A stretch of 64,000 bases of DNA from Sulfolobus sp. E5-1-F (GTDB lineage: Archaea > Thermoproteota > Thermoprotei_A > Sulfolobales > Sulfolobaceae), in assembly GCF_009601705.1 (NCBI RefSeq), contig NZ_CP045687.1, forward strand, positions 532,630 through 596,629. The letters are read 5' to 3'. Numbering within the stretch: position 1 is the first letter of the stretch; each line of letters begins with the position of its first letter. This document shows positions 24,015 through 33,210 of the stretch, piece by piece. Both the position numbers and the translations under genes were made by a program. The notes beneath the pieces are model-generated. The model did not search any database, was not told the DNA's origin, and saw nothing but the letters and a program-made list of their open reading frames with translations.

Positions 24015-25157
24015 ATGATTGTAGGATTTGCTGGAAGATTATATAAAAATTATGAGAAAGATGGAATAGAGCTATTAAAGGAAACCATTGATGAGGCCCT
24101 AGAAATGGCAGGATTAAGCTATGCTGATATTAATGGGATAATGGCCAACATAGGCAGAGGTTCATTCCACGGTAATAAAACGTATTTAAATCCTCCAGCT
24201 CAAATAAGTGAATATTTTGGAATAAAGCCGAAAATTATAGACCATGTACAATATGGTGGGCCATCAGTATTATCAATGATATATAGAGCATATAAAGCAA
24301 TCAAGGCAGGGGATGCAGACACAATACTTTGTATACAAGGAGGAAAGATATCTCATTTGAGAGATAACCATTTTCAAAAAACAGATATAATTGATAGTCC
24401 CTTTGATGACTACATTAAGATTTATGAGCAGATGTCTCCAATATCGGATTATGCAATGGTAGCTTATAGGCATTCGAAACTCTTCGGTACCACTGATGAA
24501 CAAAGAGCAAAAGTCGCTGTAATGCAGAGATATAGTGCAAGTTATAATCCTAAGGCTCTATTTAGAAATCCTATTACAGTTAAGGATGTTTTACAATCCA
24601 GGATAGTTTCTTATCCTTTACATCTTCTTGAAATAGTATATCCAATTGATGGTTTTCACGTTTTTATAGTAAGTAGAAAAAGTAGTAAATCATCCCTTAG
24701 AAATATAGATATTTTAGCATATGGAGAGGCTCACTGGCCAAATCCACCAGCTGAATGGGATGATATAATATATACTCCAGCAATCGAAAGTGCGAAAAAG
24801 GCTTCATTTGACCTTAGCAAGGTAGATGCCTTTCAGCTTTACGACTCATTCACAATAACCGTAATGTTACAGATGGAGGATATTGGATTAGTTGAGAAAG
24901 GTAAGGTTGGACAATTTGTTGAATCTCATGACTTAACTTTCAAGGGTGATGTTCCTATCAATACTGGGGGAGGTAGTTTGAATACTGGTCAACCGGCTTA
25001 CATGAGTGGTGGAGTTATTTTAGAAGAAGCATTGCTTCAATTAAACGATATGGCTGATGGTCATCAAGTTAAGGGAGCTGACGTTATATTCTTAAATGGA
25101 ATTGGGTGGTGGAGTAGAAGGCATAGCGTAACTTTAGTATTGGGTGAGCGGAAATGA
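24015..25157 (+). CDS. Thiolase-like (SCP-x/Ltp-type) protein lacking the catalytic Cys and His
   Basis: The 380-residue protein starts at ATG 24015, 26 bp after a TTTTTTAATAG box; a TTG at 24012 would add one residue. It has the thiolase fold order and resembles lipid-transfer thiolases: DHVQYGGPSVLSMIYRAYKAIKAGDADTIL is the nucleophile region, but Gly81-Gly82 stand where Cys is expected, and near the end NTGGGSLNTGQPAYMSGG has no GHPxG histidine. These losses are also found in Ltp2-type aldolases, which cut steroid side chains together with a DUF35 partner. The next gene is a DUF35 protein overlapping by 4 bp. A retro-aldol or acyl-transfer role in a complex is likely, not classical thiolysis. 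Confidence 0.82.
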   Translation: MIVGFAGRLYKNYEKDGIELLKETIDEALEMAGLSYADINGIMANIGRGSFHGNKTYLNPPAQISEYFGIKPKIIDHVQYGGPSVLSMIYRAYKAIKAGDADTILCIQGGKISHLRDNHFQKTDIIDSPFDDYIKIYEQMSPISDYAMVAYRHSKLFGTTDEQRAKVAVMQRYSASYNPKALFRNPITVKDVLQSRIVSYPLHLLEIVYPIDGFHVFIVSRKSSKSSLRNIDILAYGEAHWPNPPAEWDDIIYTPAIESAKKASFDLSKVDAFQLYDSFTITVMLQMEDIGLVEKGKVGQFVESHDLTFKGDVPINTGGGSLNTGQPAYMSGGVILEEALLQLNDMADGHQVKGADVIFLNGIGWWSRRHSVTLVLGERK

Positions 25158-25510
25158 AAGATGATGAGATAAGAGAATTATACTTTAAATATTTCAATGA
25201 AGAGAAGCTACCATTCATTCAGTGTAATAAGTGTGGTTATAGGTTTTACTATCCAAGAGTATTTTGCCCTAAATGTCATTCTTCAGATATAGAAGTTAGA
25301 TTTAGTAAAGGACATGGTAAAATATTTGCCATGACTAAAATTTATAGGAAAGACGGTAGTCATGTTGTTTATGGAATTGTAGAGCTAGAAGAGGGATTTA
25401 GAATGTATTCCAATATAGTAGAGGAGAGTCAAGCTGACATTGGAAAGAGGGTTGAATTAATATTTAAGGAGATAAACGGCAAGAAGTATCCCCTATTTAG
25501 GGTAGTCTAG
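25154..25510 (+). CDS. DUF35 OB-fold/zinc-ribbon acyl-CoA-associated protein
   Basis: The 118-residue protein has a rubredoxin-like zinc ribbon (Cys24, Cys27, Cys38, Cys41 in CNKCGYRF and CPKCHSSD) followed by an OB-fold of the DUF35 family (GHGKIFAMTKIYRKDG, YGIVELEEGFRMYSNI). DUF35 proteins bind acyl-CoA and serve thiolase-superfamily enzymes as partners. In archaea they bridge acetoacetyl-CoA thiolase and HMG-CoA synthase; in actinobacteria they complete Ltp2 aldolases. It overlaps the thiolase-like gene by ATGA, so translation is coupled and a 1:1 complex is likely. Confidence 0.9.
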   Translation: MKDDEIRELYFKYFNEEKLPFIQCNKCGYRFYYPRVFCPKCHSSDIEVRFSKGHGKIFAMTKIYRKDGSHVVYGIVELEEGFRMYSNIVEESQADIGKRVELIFKEINGKKYPLFRVV

Positions 25511-25578
25511 CCCCTTAGTTTCATTTTTTATCTATAAAGGTAAAAAAGCTTAAATATAGAAAAGATCACATATTACAT

Positions 25579-27237
25579 GTGGAGATAATAAAAGGTTTTC
25601 CTTCAACTATGATGGACGACTATCAACTTAATGTTGTACAAATATTGGAACATGCGGGTAAGTGGTATGGTGAGCAAGAAATCGTCTCTAGGAGGAAAGA
25701 TAATACAATTTTAAGATACAATTATAGAGAAGCATTTAGAAGGGTTAAAAAACTCGCAAGTTCACTTAAGTCTTTAGGTGTTAAGGTTGGTGACAGAGTA
25801 GGTGTATTAGAATGGAATACACATAGGTTTTACGAATTATACTTCGCAATACCCGCAACTGGTGCAGTACTGTTAGAGCTAAATCCTAGACTTCACCCAC
25901 TTCAATTGGCAAAGATTATCAACCACTCTAAAGTATCATTTTTGTTCTTAAACGAGGACTTCATTCCCCTAGTTGAGAGTATATCAAATAATATTCCATC
26001 AGTTAAGAAGTTCATATTAATTTCTGATTTAGAGAAGACACATCAAGGTAATTATTACGATTACGAGAAACTAGTAGAGGAAGGCGATGAGGAATACGAG
26101 ATACCAATGTTTGATGAGAAGACAGCGTGCTATGCAGCATATACTACTGGTACTACAGGAGATCCCAAAGGCATATATTATTCACATAGATCGATAGTAT
26201 TAAATACATTGGTAATATCACGTAATATTACAATAGATGATACTTTTATGCAATTAGTACCCATGTTCCATGTAAATGGTTGGTTGGGATTCATGGCTGC
26301 TACACTAGTTGGAGCAAAGCTTGTGTTACCGGGAAGATATACTGCTGAGAATCCGAAACCATTAGTTGACTTAATGATTAACGAGAAAGTAACAGTTACA
26401 GCTGGTGTTCCAGAAGTGTTTAGCTCTATTTTAAATTACTTAAGAAATATGGAAAACAAGCCATTATTTGTAAATTCCAGAATACTTATAGGCGGAAGTG
26501 AGCCTCCTCTGAGCTTAGTTTTAGGTCTAATGGAGTTTGGATTTCAAGTTGGTCAAGGGTACGGTGCTACCGAAACCACTCCTTCAGTTGCGGGTAGTGT
26601 TATTAAACCCAAAATAAGGGAGAAATATTCTGAAAAGGATATGCTAGATTTGTTAAGAAAACAAGGTATACCAGCTTTTGGAATTGATATAAAGGTTGTT
26701 GATCCATCAACTGGTAAAGAGGTACCACATGACGGTAAGACTGTAGGAGAATTATGGATCAGAGGGCCGTGGATCGCCTCATCCTATTATAATGATCCCA
26801 GAACAATGGAGTCGTTTGTTGGTGATGGTGTAGATAGATGGTGGAGAAGTGGCGATTTAGCTGTAGTAGATGAGCTAGGTTATATTAAAATAGTAGATAG
26901 AATAAAGGATGTTATAAAGAGCGGAGGAGAATGGATAAGTACTGTAGATTTGGAGAATCAATTAATGACTCATCCTGCTGTAGCTGAGGCTACAGTCATA
27001 GGTGTTCCTCATCCCAAGTGGGGAGAAAGACCATTAGCGTTTGTTGTGTTAAGGCAAGGATTCGAAAATAAGGTTAGCAAGGAGGAACTATTAAGGCATT
27101 TAAGTCAGAGGTTTGCTAAGTGGCAGCTACCTGACGATATAATATTTGTTAAGGAGATTCCTAAGACTAGTGTAGGTAAATTCGATAAGAAGGTTTTAAG
27201 GGAAAAATATAAGGATTTCTTTACTAGTGGTAGATAA
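25579..27237 (+). CDS. Medium/long-chain acyl-CoA synthetase (AMP-forming)
   Basis: The 552-residue adenylating enzyme turns a carboxylic acid, ATP and CoA into acyl-CoA. The P-loop-like motif YTTGTTGDPKG is near residues 189-199, the adenine motif GYGATETTP near 329, RSGDLAVVDELGYIKIVDR contains the catalytic Asp and hinge, and the C-terminal Lys is in KTSVGKFDKK. The start is GTG 25579, about 27 bp after a CTTAAATATAG box. GGEW (IKSGGEWIS) before the C-terminal domain is typical of medium-chain ligases. It heads a same-strand pair with the acyl-CoA dehydrogenase at 27274, preceded by the thiolase-like/DUF35 pair. The chain length is not readable. Confidence 0.9.
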   Translation: MEIIKGFPSTMMDDYQLNVVQILEHAGKWYGEQEIVSRRKDNTILRYNYREAFRRVKKLASSLKSLGVKVGDRVGVLEWNTHRFYELYFAIPATGAVLLELNPRLHPLQLAKIINHSKVSFLFLNEDFIPLVESISNNIPSVKKFILISDLEKTHQGNYYDYEKLVEEGDEEYEIPMFDEKTACYAAYTTGTTGDPKGIYYSHRSIVLNTLVISRNITIDDTFMQLVPMFHVNGWLGFMAATLVGAKLVLPGRYTAENPKPLVDLMINEKVTVTAGVPEVFSSILNYLRNMENKPLFVNSRILIGGSEPPLSLVLGLMEFGFQVGQGYGATETTPSVAGSVIKPKIREKYSEKDMLDLLRKQGIPAFGIDIKVVDPSTGKEVPHDGKTVGELWIRGPWIASSYYNDPRTMESFVGDGVDRWWRSGDLAVVDELGYIKIVDRIKDVIKSGGEWISTVDLENQLMTHPAVAEATVIGVPHPKWGERPLAFVVLRQGFENKVSKEELLRHLSQRFAKWQLPDDIIFVKEIPKTSVGKFDKKVLREKYKDFFTSGR

Positions 27238-27273
27238 GAAAATATTTAAAAGTAAAGAGGAGGTATTTAAACT

Positions 27274-28386
27274 ATGAGTAAGAATGAGGATGAATTAGAA
27301 GAGTACAGAAATAAGGTAAGGGAATGGATAAGGAATAATGTACCCGAGGAGGTGAGGACTAAGGGAGACATGGCCCCTCCAGATGTCTTAAGGGAATGGC
27401 AAAGGAAAATATATGAGGCCGGATATTTAGGGGTCTCTTGGCCAAAGGAATATGGAGGATGGGGAGAAAATCCAATTAAAGAGATAATAGTTAGAGAAGA
27501 ATTCGCTAAGGCAGGAGTACCCTATGCGACAGTTGGTCTAGGAGTATCCGTAGTTGGTCCGGCAATTATTCTTAATGGTACTGAGGAACAAAAGAAGAAA
27601 TACATAAGGAGAATATTAACGGCTGAGGATATATGGTGTCAAGGTTTTTCTGAACCTCATGCTGGATCAGATTTGGCTGGCATAAAGACTAAAGCTGAGG
27701 ATAAGGGAGACTACTTTCTAGTTAATGGACAGAAGATATGGAGTAGTTATGCGCATTTGGCTAACTATTGCCTTCTCTTGACTAGAACTGGCGATGTATC
27801 AGAGAGACACAAGGGACTTACCATGCTTATAGTTGATATGAAAAGCGAGGGAATAAGAGTAAGTCCAATCAAGCAAATTACTGGGAGATCAGAATTTAAC
27901 ACAGTATATTTTAATAACGTAAAGGTTCCTAAGGAGAACGTAGTTGGCAAAATAGGTGAAGGATGGAAAGTAGCGATGTCCACGTTAAATTATGAGAGGC
28001 TTAACATAGGAACAATATTGTTTACAGTAGAAAGACTCATAAGGGATTTGTCAATCAATAATGAGCAATTATTTAATATAGCAGAAGATATAATTGCGCT
28101 AAAGTCATTTTATAAAAGAATATTGGAAAGGTTAAAGAAAGGATATATTGCAGGTCCAGAGGCTGCAGTAATAAAGTTAGTAGCTTCAGAAGCAATACAG
28201 AGGGTTTACGAAAATGCCATGGCTAATGCTGAAATAGAAGGACTAGTTATGGAAAGAGAACCTGAATTTAGACCAGAGATAGCGTATGGCTTATTAGCCT
28301 CTAGAGCAATAACAATAGCTGGCGGTACTTCTGAGATATTGAGGAATTTATTAGGGGAAGTCGTCCTAGGATTACCAAAAGGTTAA
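27274..28386 (+). CDS. Acyl-CoA dehydrogenase
   Basis: The 370-residue flavoprotein catalyses the first oxidation of beta-oxidation and gives enoyl-CoA. Typical blocks in order: YLGVSWPKEYGGWG, the FAD-binding WCQGFSEPHAGSDLAGIKT, YFLVNGQKIWSSYAHLANYC, the mid-domain GEGWKVAMSTLNYER, and the C-terminal IAGGTSEILRNLLGEVVLGLPKG. The N-terminal part resembles FadE enzymes for larger or branched acyl groups. A GAGGAGGT ribosome-binding site lies 9 nt before ATG 27274, and the acyl-CoA synthetase ends 36 bp before, so the two are an operon. An electron-transfer partner is not in the window. Confidence 0.9.
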   Translation: MSKNEDELEEYRNKVREWIRNNVPEEVRTKGDMAPPDVLREWQRKIYEAGYLGVSWPKEYGGWGENPIKEIIVREEFAKAGVPYATVGLGVSVVGPAIILNGTEEQKKKYIRRILTAEDIWCQGFSEPHAGSDLAGIKTKAEDKGDYFLVNGQKIWSSYAHLANYCLLLTRTGDVSERHKGLTMLIVDMKSEGIRVSPIKQITGRSEFNTVYFNNVKVPKENVVGKIGEGWKVAMSTLNYERLNIGTILFTVERLIRDLSINNEQLFNIAEDIIALKSFYKRILERLKKGYIAGPEAAVIKLVASEAIQRVYENAMANAEIEGLVMEREPEFRPEIAYGLLASRAITIAGGTSEILRNLLGEVVLGLPKG

Positions 28387-28387
28387 A

Positions 28388-28415
28388 TAAAAATAAAAAG
28401 AGAGAGAATAAAAAA
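28388..28415 (-). terminator. T-rich terminator of the fused dehydrogenase/hydratase gene
   Basis: On the minus strand, a pyrimidine run with three T tracts (TTTTTTATTCTCTCTCTTTT and more) directly follows the stop at 28418. This is a typical archaeal T-rich terminator between two convergent genes. Confidence 0.55.
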
Positions 28416-28417
28416 CA

Positions 28418-30409
28418 TTATTCTCCTTTAAATTGCGGTTTTCTTTTTTCCAAGAAAGCTCTTACTCCCTCCTCTACATCTTTAGTTGTAAATAGAAGTC
28501 CAAATAGTGTTGACTCTAGAGTTTGTCCAGTCCAGATATTAGATTCATAGCCTAACTCTATAGCTAATTTAGCTGCTAATAGGGATATTGGAGATTTTTC
28601 TGCTATTTTTAAGGCTACTCTTCTCACTTCTTCCTCAAATCTATTGGCTGGAACTACTAAATCCACTAATCCCATCTTATAAGCATCTTCAGCTGAGACC
28701 ATATCACCAGTATATATCATTAACTTTGCCCTTCCCTTACCAACTAGTCTAGGTAGTCTTTGTGTTCCTCCAGCTCCAGGTATTATGCCTATATTTATTT
28801 CAGGTTGTCCCAGTTGTGCTACCTCAGAGGCTATCCTTATATCACAAGCCATGGCTAACTCAAGCCCACCTCCTAATGCAAACCCATTTATTCCCGCAAT
28901 TATTGGCTTAGTATAAAGAGCAATTTTGTTCACTACATTCCTTAAAGTCCTTAACCTTATTACGTCTATTGGTCTTAGCGTAGTGAATGAACCTATATCG
29001 GCTCCAGCTGAAAAAGCTCTACCATTGCCAGTAATTATAACAACTCTCACATCATTTCTGCTTTCCAATTCATCTAGACTTTTGTCAAGTTCACTAACTA
29101 ACTCTGGATTTAGTGCGTTTAATCGTTCGGGTCTATTTAATATAATCCATGCTAATGGTGGTTCAATACGTAAGATAAGTGTATTTAGTTTCTTCTCCTC
29201 AATCTTTCCATACTGGTAAAATCCGCTCCCTGTCTTTATTCCTAACTTATTCTCATTTACCATTTGGGTTATCAATGGATCTGGTGAGAAAACATTATAA
29301 CCAGATAATGCCTTCAGATCCTCCAAAGCCTTAAGGACATTATCAACACCTAACTCGTCTGCATATTGGAATATTCCTTTTGGAAGTCCTAATCCTAATC
29401 TCACGCCTAAATCTATATCATCCCTACTCGCTATTCCTTCTCTTAATAGTCTAGCAGCCTCATTTACACCTCCAGCCAAAATTAATGCGGGATTTAATTT
29501 ATCAGCCAATTCCTTTGGCAACTCTGGTTTAACATATTTACCAGGCGCTGGATAAGTGTAGAAACCCTTACCGGTCTTCACACCCAATTCATTATTTTTA
29601 AACTTCTGCTCTATCAAACTGCATATAGGTATATTATCTCTTATTCCTAGTTCTTCTCTGGACTTCGAAACGTAATATGCTACATCTATTCCCGTGTAGT
29701 CTATTAATTCAAATACTCCCATTGGAAATCCCAATTTATATCTGGCAACTGCGTCAACTTCTCTGTAGTCTGCCACTTTCTTCTCAACTAATACGCATGA
29801 GGCAATATTTATCTGACCTAAAATCCTGTTTACAACGTATCCTGGTACATCCTTATTTATCATTATTGGCTGTTTGCCAAACTTCTTAGCTAAATCGTAA
29901 GTTATTTTAGCAGTCTCATCACTAGTTTTATCCCCTTTCATTACTTCTACAAGTTGCATTAATACTGGAGGATTGAAGAAGTGCATTCCCACAACTTTAT
30001 CTTGTCTCTTAGTAGCTTCAGCTATTTTAGTAATTGGTAGGCTACTTGTATTTGTAGCCAATATTGCATGGGGTGGTAATAATTCGTCAAGTTTGGAGAA
30101 AACTTGTTTCTTTATGTCAATTCTCTCGGTTGAAGCTTCTATCGAAAAGTCTGCATCGCTTACTGTCTTATCCAATCCCACTATGGTAGTAATCCTTGAC
30201 ATTATGGTATCTACACTCTCTTTTAACTGCCCTCTCTCTTGTAACTTACTTAAACTCCATCTTATCCTTTCTAACGCATTGTTAAGTATATCTTGAGATA
30301 TATCGCTTAAGTACACCTTATATCCAGAAATTGCTGCAACTTCAGCTATTCCATGTCCCATTGTTCCTGCTCCTACGACGAGAATCTTTTTAATATCTTC
30401 TACCTTCAT
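28418..30409 (-). CDS. 3-hydroxyacyl-CoA dehydrogenase / enoyl-CoA hydratase fusion
   Basis: The bifunctional enzyme has about 663 residues. The N-terminal dehydrogenase has the NAD motif VGAGTMGHGIAEV at residues 12-24, MHFFNPPVLMQLVEV with the catalytic His, and two C-terminal helical repeats (GFYTYPAPGKY and GSGFYQYGKI ends). A crotonase domain starts at about 400, with both catalytic acids kept (GGGLELAMACD; PEINIGIIPGAGGTQRL). The domain order is reversed relative to bacterial FadB. Homologous fusions in Metallosphaera act as crotonyl-CoA hydratase/(S)-3-hydroxybutyryl-CoA dehydrogenase of the 3-hydroxypropionate/4-hydroxybutyrate cycle (from memory). I start at ATG 30409; ATG 30463 would add 18 hydrophobic residues not expected in this family. 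Confidence 0.93.
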   Translation of the reverse strand: MKVEDIKKILVVGAGTMGHGIAEVAAISGYKVYLSDISQDILNNALERIRWSLSKLQERGQLKESVDTIMSRITTIVGLDKTVSDADFSIEASTERIDIKKQVFSKLDELLPPHAILATNTSSLPITKIAEATKRQDKVVGMHFFNPPVLMQLVEVMKGDKTSDETAKITYDLAKKFGKQPIMINKDVPGYVVNRILGQINIASCVLVEKKVADYREVDAVARYKLGFPMGVFELIDYTGIDVAYYVSKSREELGIRDNIPICSLIEQKFKNNELGVKTGKGFYTYPAPGKYVKPELPKELADKLNPALILAGGVNEAARLLREGIASRDDIDLGVRLGLGLPKGIFQYADELGVDNVLKALEDLKALSGYNVFSPDPLITQMVNENKLGIKTGSGFYQYGKIEEKKLNTLILRIEPPLAWIILNRPERLNALNPELVSELDKSLDELESRNDVRVVIITGNGRAFSAGADIGSFTTLRPIDVIRLRTLRNVVNKIALYTKPIIAGINGFALGGGLELAMACDIRIASEVAQLGQPEINIGIIPGAGGTQRLPRLVGKGRAKLMIYTGDMVSAEDAYKMGLVDLVVPANRFEEEVRRVALKIAEKSPISLLAAKLAIELGYESNIWTGQTLESTLFGLLFTTKDVEEGVRAFLEKRKPQFKGE

Positions 30410-30492
30410 CGGATATATATAAAGCGAAATAAGGTTAAAAAGTAATCTCAATTCATTCTTCATACAATTTTAAATATTTTACCCATTTTATA

Positions 30493-31422
30493 TCAACTAA
30501 TCATAGCATAATAAATACTATTATTGACATTTATCTCCTTTATAAAACCCTCCTCAACTAGATATTTAATATGTGATAATGTTTCTCCCATAGCTAATTG
30601 TTTATCAAAAGTTGAGAGCTCATCCCACTTCTTATACCAAGAAATTCTAGATGCAATATCAAATCCATTAGCCCTCCTTAAGGTCCTTAAAATATTTATT
30701 ATTTCCTCTAGCCGTTTTTTATGATGTTCCTTTATTTCCTCTACCCTTTTACTTACGTCTTTAAACGGCTCTCCATGCGCTGGATATAATTGCTCAACAT
30801 TTAGTTTTTCCACTCTATCAAGGCTTTCTAAATACGCCTTTAATGGATTATCCTCCAATCTTAACAACGATACGTTTGGCGTTACATCTTGTAATATGTG
30901 ATCCCCACTAAATATTACTTTCTCGTAAACTAGGCAAATATGACCCATAGTGTGACCTGGAGTTAATAACACTCTCATTTGTTCTTGGCCTAATTTTATC
31001 ACATCTCCATCCTTAACAGTATTGAAATTTACGCCGTCAATAATTTCACTAAATCTACTCCGATTTCTAAGCATTCTCTGAATAAACTCTTCTGGAAAAC
31101 CATTTGCGAGAAAATATTGTCTCATTTCTCTTTCATATTCTTCACTAAGCAAGTATGTTATATATTCGTACTCCTTTTCCGAGATCAATATGTTACTCTT
31201 ATCCTTAAACAATCTAACTAAGCCCATGTGGTCTGGATGATAATGAGTAATTAAGACGAAGGTTGGAAAACCATGAACTTTCAAATAACTTGTTAAAGCG
31301 ATTATATCTTCTTGAGTAGGTAGCCCAGTATCGATTAATATGCTTTCTTCATTGTCTTTTACTAAATATGCGTTTATGTACTTTAAGGGCCCTTGCATTG
31401 GTAGCTTTAATGTATATATCAT
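30493..31422 (-). CDS. Metallo-beta-lactamase-fold hydrolase with C-terminal winged helix
   Basis: The 309-residue protein (ATG 31422, MIYTLKL) has the two-zinc motif HYHPDH (near residue 60), a downstream TPGHTMGH, FSGDH and AHGEP, which complete the metal site of glyoxalase-II-like hydrolases. The last 80 residues (REANGF-like segment through the KYLVEEGFI) form a winged helix like that of the LACTB2 group. Substrates in this group are thioesters, lactones or RNA; the neighbours point to thioesters. It is read toward the fused dehydrogenase gene on the same strand, 83 bp apart. Confidence 0.8.
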   Translation of the reverse strand: MIYTLKLPMQGPLKYINAYLVKDNEESILIDTGLPTQEDIIALTSYLKVHGFPTFVLITHYHPDHMGLVRLFKDKSNILISEKEYEYITYLLSEEYEREMRQYFLANGFPEEFIQRMLRNRSRFSEIIDGVNFNTVKDGDVIKLGQEQMRVLLTPGHTMGHICLVYEKVIFSGDHILQDVTPNVSLLRLEDNPLKAYLESLDRVEKLNVEQLYPAHGEPFKDVSKRVEEIKEHHKKRLEEIINILRTLRRANGFDIASRISWYKKWDELSTFDKQLAMGETLSHIKYLVEEGFIKEINVNNSIYYAMIS

Positions 31423-31697
31423 CACACACTCAATCTCTCTTAACTAGCTTTAAAATTTATCCCTTAAGTCCAATAAAGCTATTTTACTTTTTCTCTCTTT
31501 TATAAACTGAATAAATATCTAATTAAATAGTTAAAAATTATCATTACTGGGACTAAAACTACTTAGATTATACTATTTATTTCAGTCAAGACTCGTATTA
31601 CTGACAAAGATAGTACCTAACTATACAATATATGTATAAATCTACAAAATTGACTTTTATAAGACATTTTTATAAATTAATCGGCAGAAGTAGTCTC

Positions 31698-33095
31698 ATG
31701 AGTAGTAAGTTAGATGAATATTTAGCTAGGATAGATAGGCTACCAACTTGGGGACTATCATACGCGCTACTATGGGCATTGGGAATAGGATACTTTGCAA
31801 CGCTATATGACGCAGTGTCCAATTTAGGTTATGCTTTACCTTTCATCCCTTTTATAAACGCGATACAAGCTTCAATTATTGTTTCAGTAGGATTGGCAGG
31901 TTACATCATAGGCTCAATAGGGCTTGGCATTGCATCAGATAGGATAGGTAGAAGACCAATATTGGTATCCACATTTGCGCTTTTATGTATTGGAAGTTTA
32001 GGTATGGGTTTATCTACCAATTATTTCATACTTTTAGTTTTTAGAATCATAGAAGGTATAGGTATTGGTGCAAGTCTAAATTTAGCTATGGTTTATGTTG
32101 CAGAGTTTTCTCCCAGTATGAAAAGAGGAAAATACGCTAATTGGATTTTCATCTCAGGTTGGACAGCAGTAGGGGTAGGTACAGTGGCCGCAGCTTTCAT
32201 CGTTACTCTAACTCCAGCAGTAGGTTGGAGAGTAATTTTCCTTATCCCTGGAATCTTATCACTTATAACTACTGTTATTTTAGCTATTTTGTCTCCAGAA
32301 AGTATTAGAATATTAATAAGGAAAGGAAAGGTGCAAGAAGTCGAAAAAATTGTAAATAAAATGGAAGAAGTAAGTATGAAAAGGGCTAAGGTGGAATCAC
32401 TTCCACAGCCCAAAATAGTTCATTATGAGGAGATTCCATCTTCTAGTCAGCTTAAAATACTAAGAGAGCCGAAATATCTTAAACGCCTAATCTCGCTCAT
32501 AGTTTTTTGGTTCTTCATCTACTTTATACAGTACACATCCACTGGCCTTGGTCCCACATTCGTAAAGGTAGTAGTGGGCTTTTCTTCTGCCCAGTACGCG
32601 GAATATATCAGATTGTCGGGGTTTGCAGCTATTGGCGCTACCATTATCTCATTTATTCTATTAGGGGTAGTAGAAAGGACTGATAGAAGGCTACTAACCC
32701 AGATTGGAGGAATAGGGTTCTTAGTCAGCTCTTTCGTATCTACATATTTACTTCTTAACAAGGAACTTATAACTTGGTTTATAGCATATTTTCTATTGGA
32801 ATTCGTTGTTAACCCACCATACTTAGCTGGATATTTGATGAGCAGTGAAGCATTCCCAACAGCGGCTAGATCAACGGGCTTCGCAATAACTGATGGTATA
32901 GGGCATTTAGGTGGAGTTATTGGGCCTCTACTTTTATTTCCTCTAATAAAAATAATAGGTCCTTTACCAGCATGGGTAGTTCTAGGTCTTCCAGTTCCGT
33001 TCGCTGCTGCACTATTATGGTTTACTATTCCGAAGACGGTAGGTGTAAGACTTGAAGAGGTTAATGAAGCCTTTAAAGAGAATACGGGAAGATAA
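31698..33095 (+). CDS. MFS transporter, paralogue B
   Basis: The protein has about 465 residues from ATG 31698, with 12 spans and strong likeness to paralogue A (21183-22577): both start MSSKLDEYLARIDRLPTWG, share GLGIASDRIGRRPIL and AYLMSSEAFPTAARSTGFAITDGIGHLGG-like segments and end in FTIPKTVGVRLEEVNE. An in-frame ATG at 31632 would add 22 residues. That stretch is almost the same DNA as before paralogue A. The two transporters face inward and bracket the TetR/beta-oxidation block, so an inverted duplication is possible. Substrate unknown, perhaps a carboxylic acid. Confidence 0.88.
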   Translation: MSSKLDEYLARIDRLPTWGLSYALLWALGIGYFATLYDAVSNLGYALPFIPFINAIQASIIVSVGLAGYIIGSIGLGIASDRIGRRPILVSTFALLCIGSLGMGLSTNYFILLVFRIIEGIGIGASLNLAMVYVAEFSPSMKRGKYANWIFISGWTAVGVGTVAAAFIVTLTPAVGWRVIFLIPGILSLITTVILAILSPESIRILIRKGKVQEVEKIVNKMEEVSMKRAKVESLPQPKIVHYEEIPSSSQLKILREPKYLKRLISLIVFWFFIYFIQYTSTGLGPTFVKVVVGFSSAQYAEYIRLSGFAAIGATIISFILLGVVERTDRRLLTQIGGIGFLVSSFVSTYLLLNKELITWFIAYFLLEFVVNPPYLAGYLMSSEAFPTAARSTGFAITDGIGHLGGVIGPLLLFPLIKIIGPLPAWVVLGLPVPFAAALLWFTIPKTVGVRLEEVNEAFKENTGR

Positions 33096-33200
33096 AGCCT
33101 TTCTCTAAAATGGCCTTGGCAAATCTTTGAGAGCTAATAGTGAAAGCTTCTTAAAATTAGATAGTAAACCATATATGGAGTCAAAAATATAAGGTTAATT

Positions 33201-33206
33201 AGGTGG
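33201..33206 (+). promoter_or_regulatory. Ribosome-binding site that decides the AUU start
   Basis: AGGTGG lies 4 nt before ATT 33211, the spacing seen for good GGTG-type sites in this genome, such as the one before ATG 14882. It supports initiation at ATT, where the paralogous esterases have ATG. Confidence 0.6.
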
Positions 33207-33210
33207 AAAA

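Noticed and set aside
31580-31612. A second copy of the TetR operator before transporter B
   Set aside because: CAGTCAAGACTCG and ACTGAC only share short parts; the arms do not match TTGACT-n4-AGTCAA.
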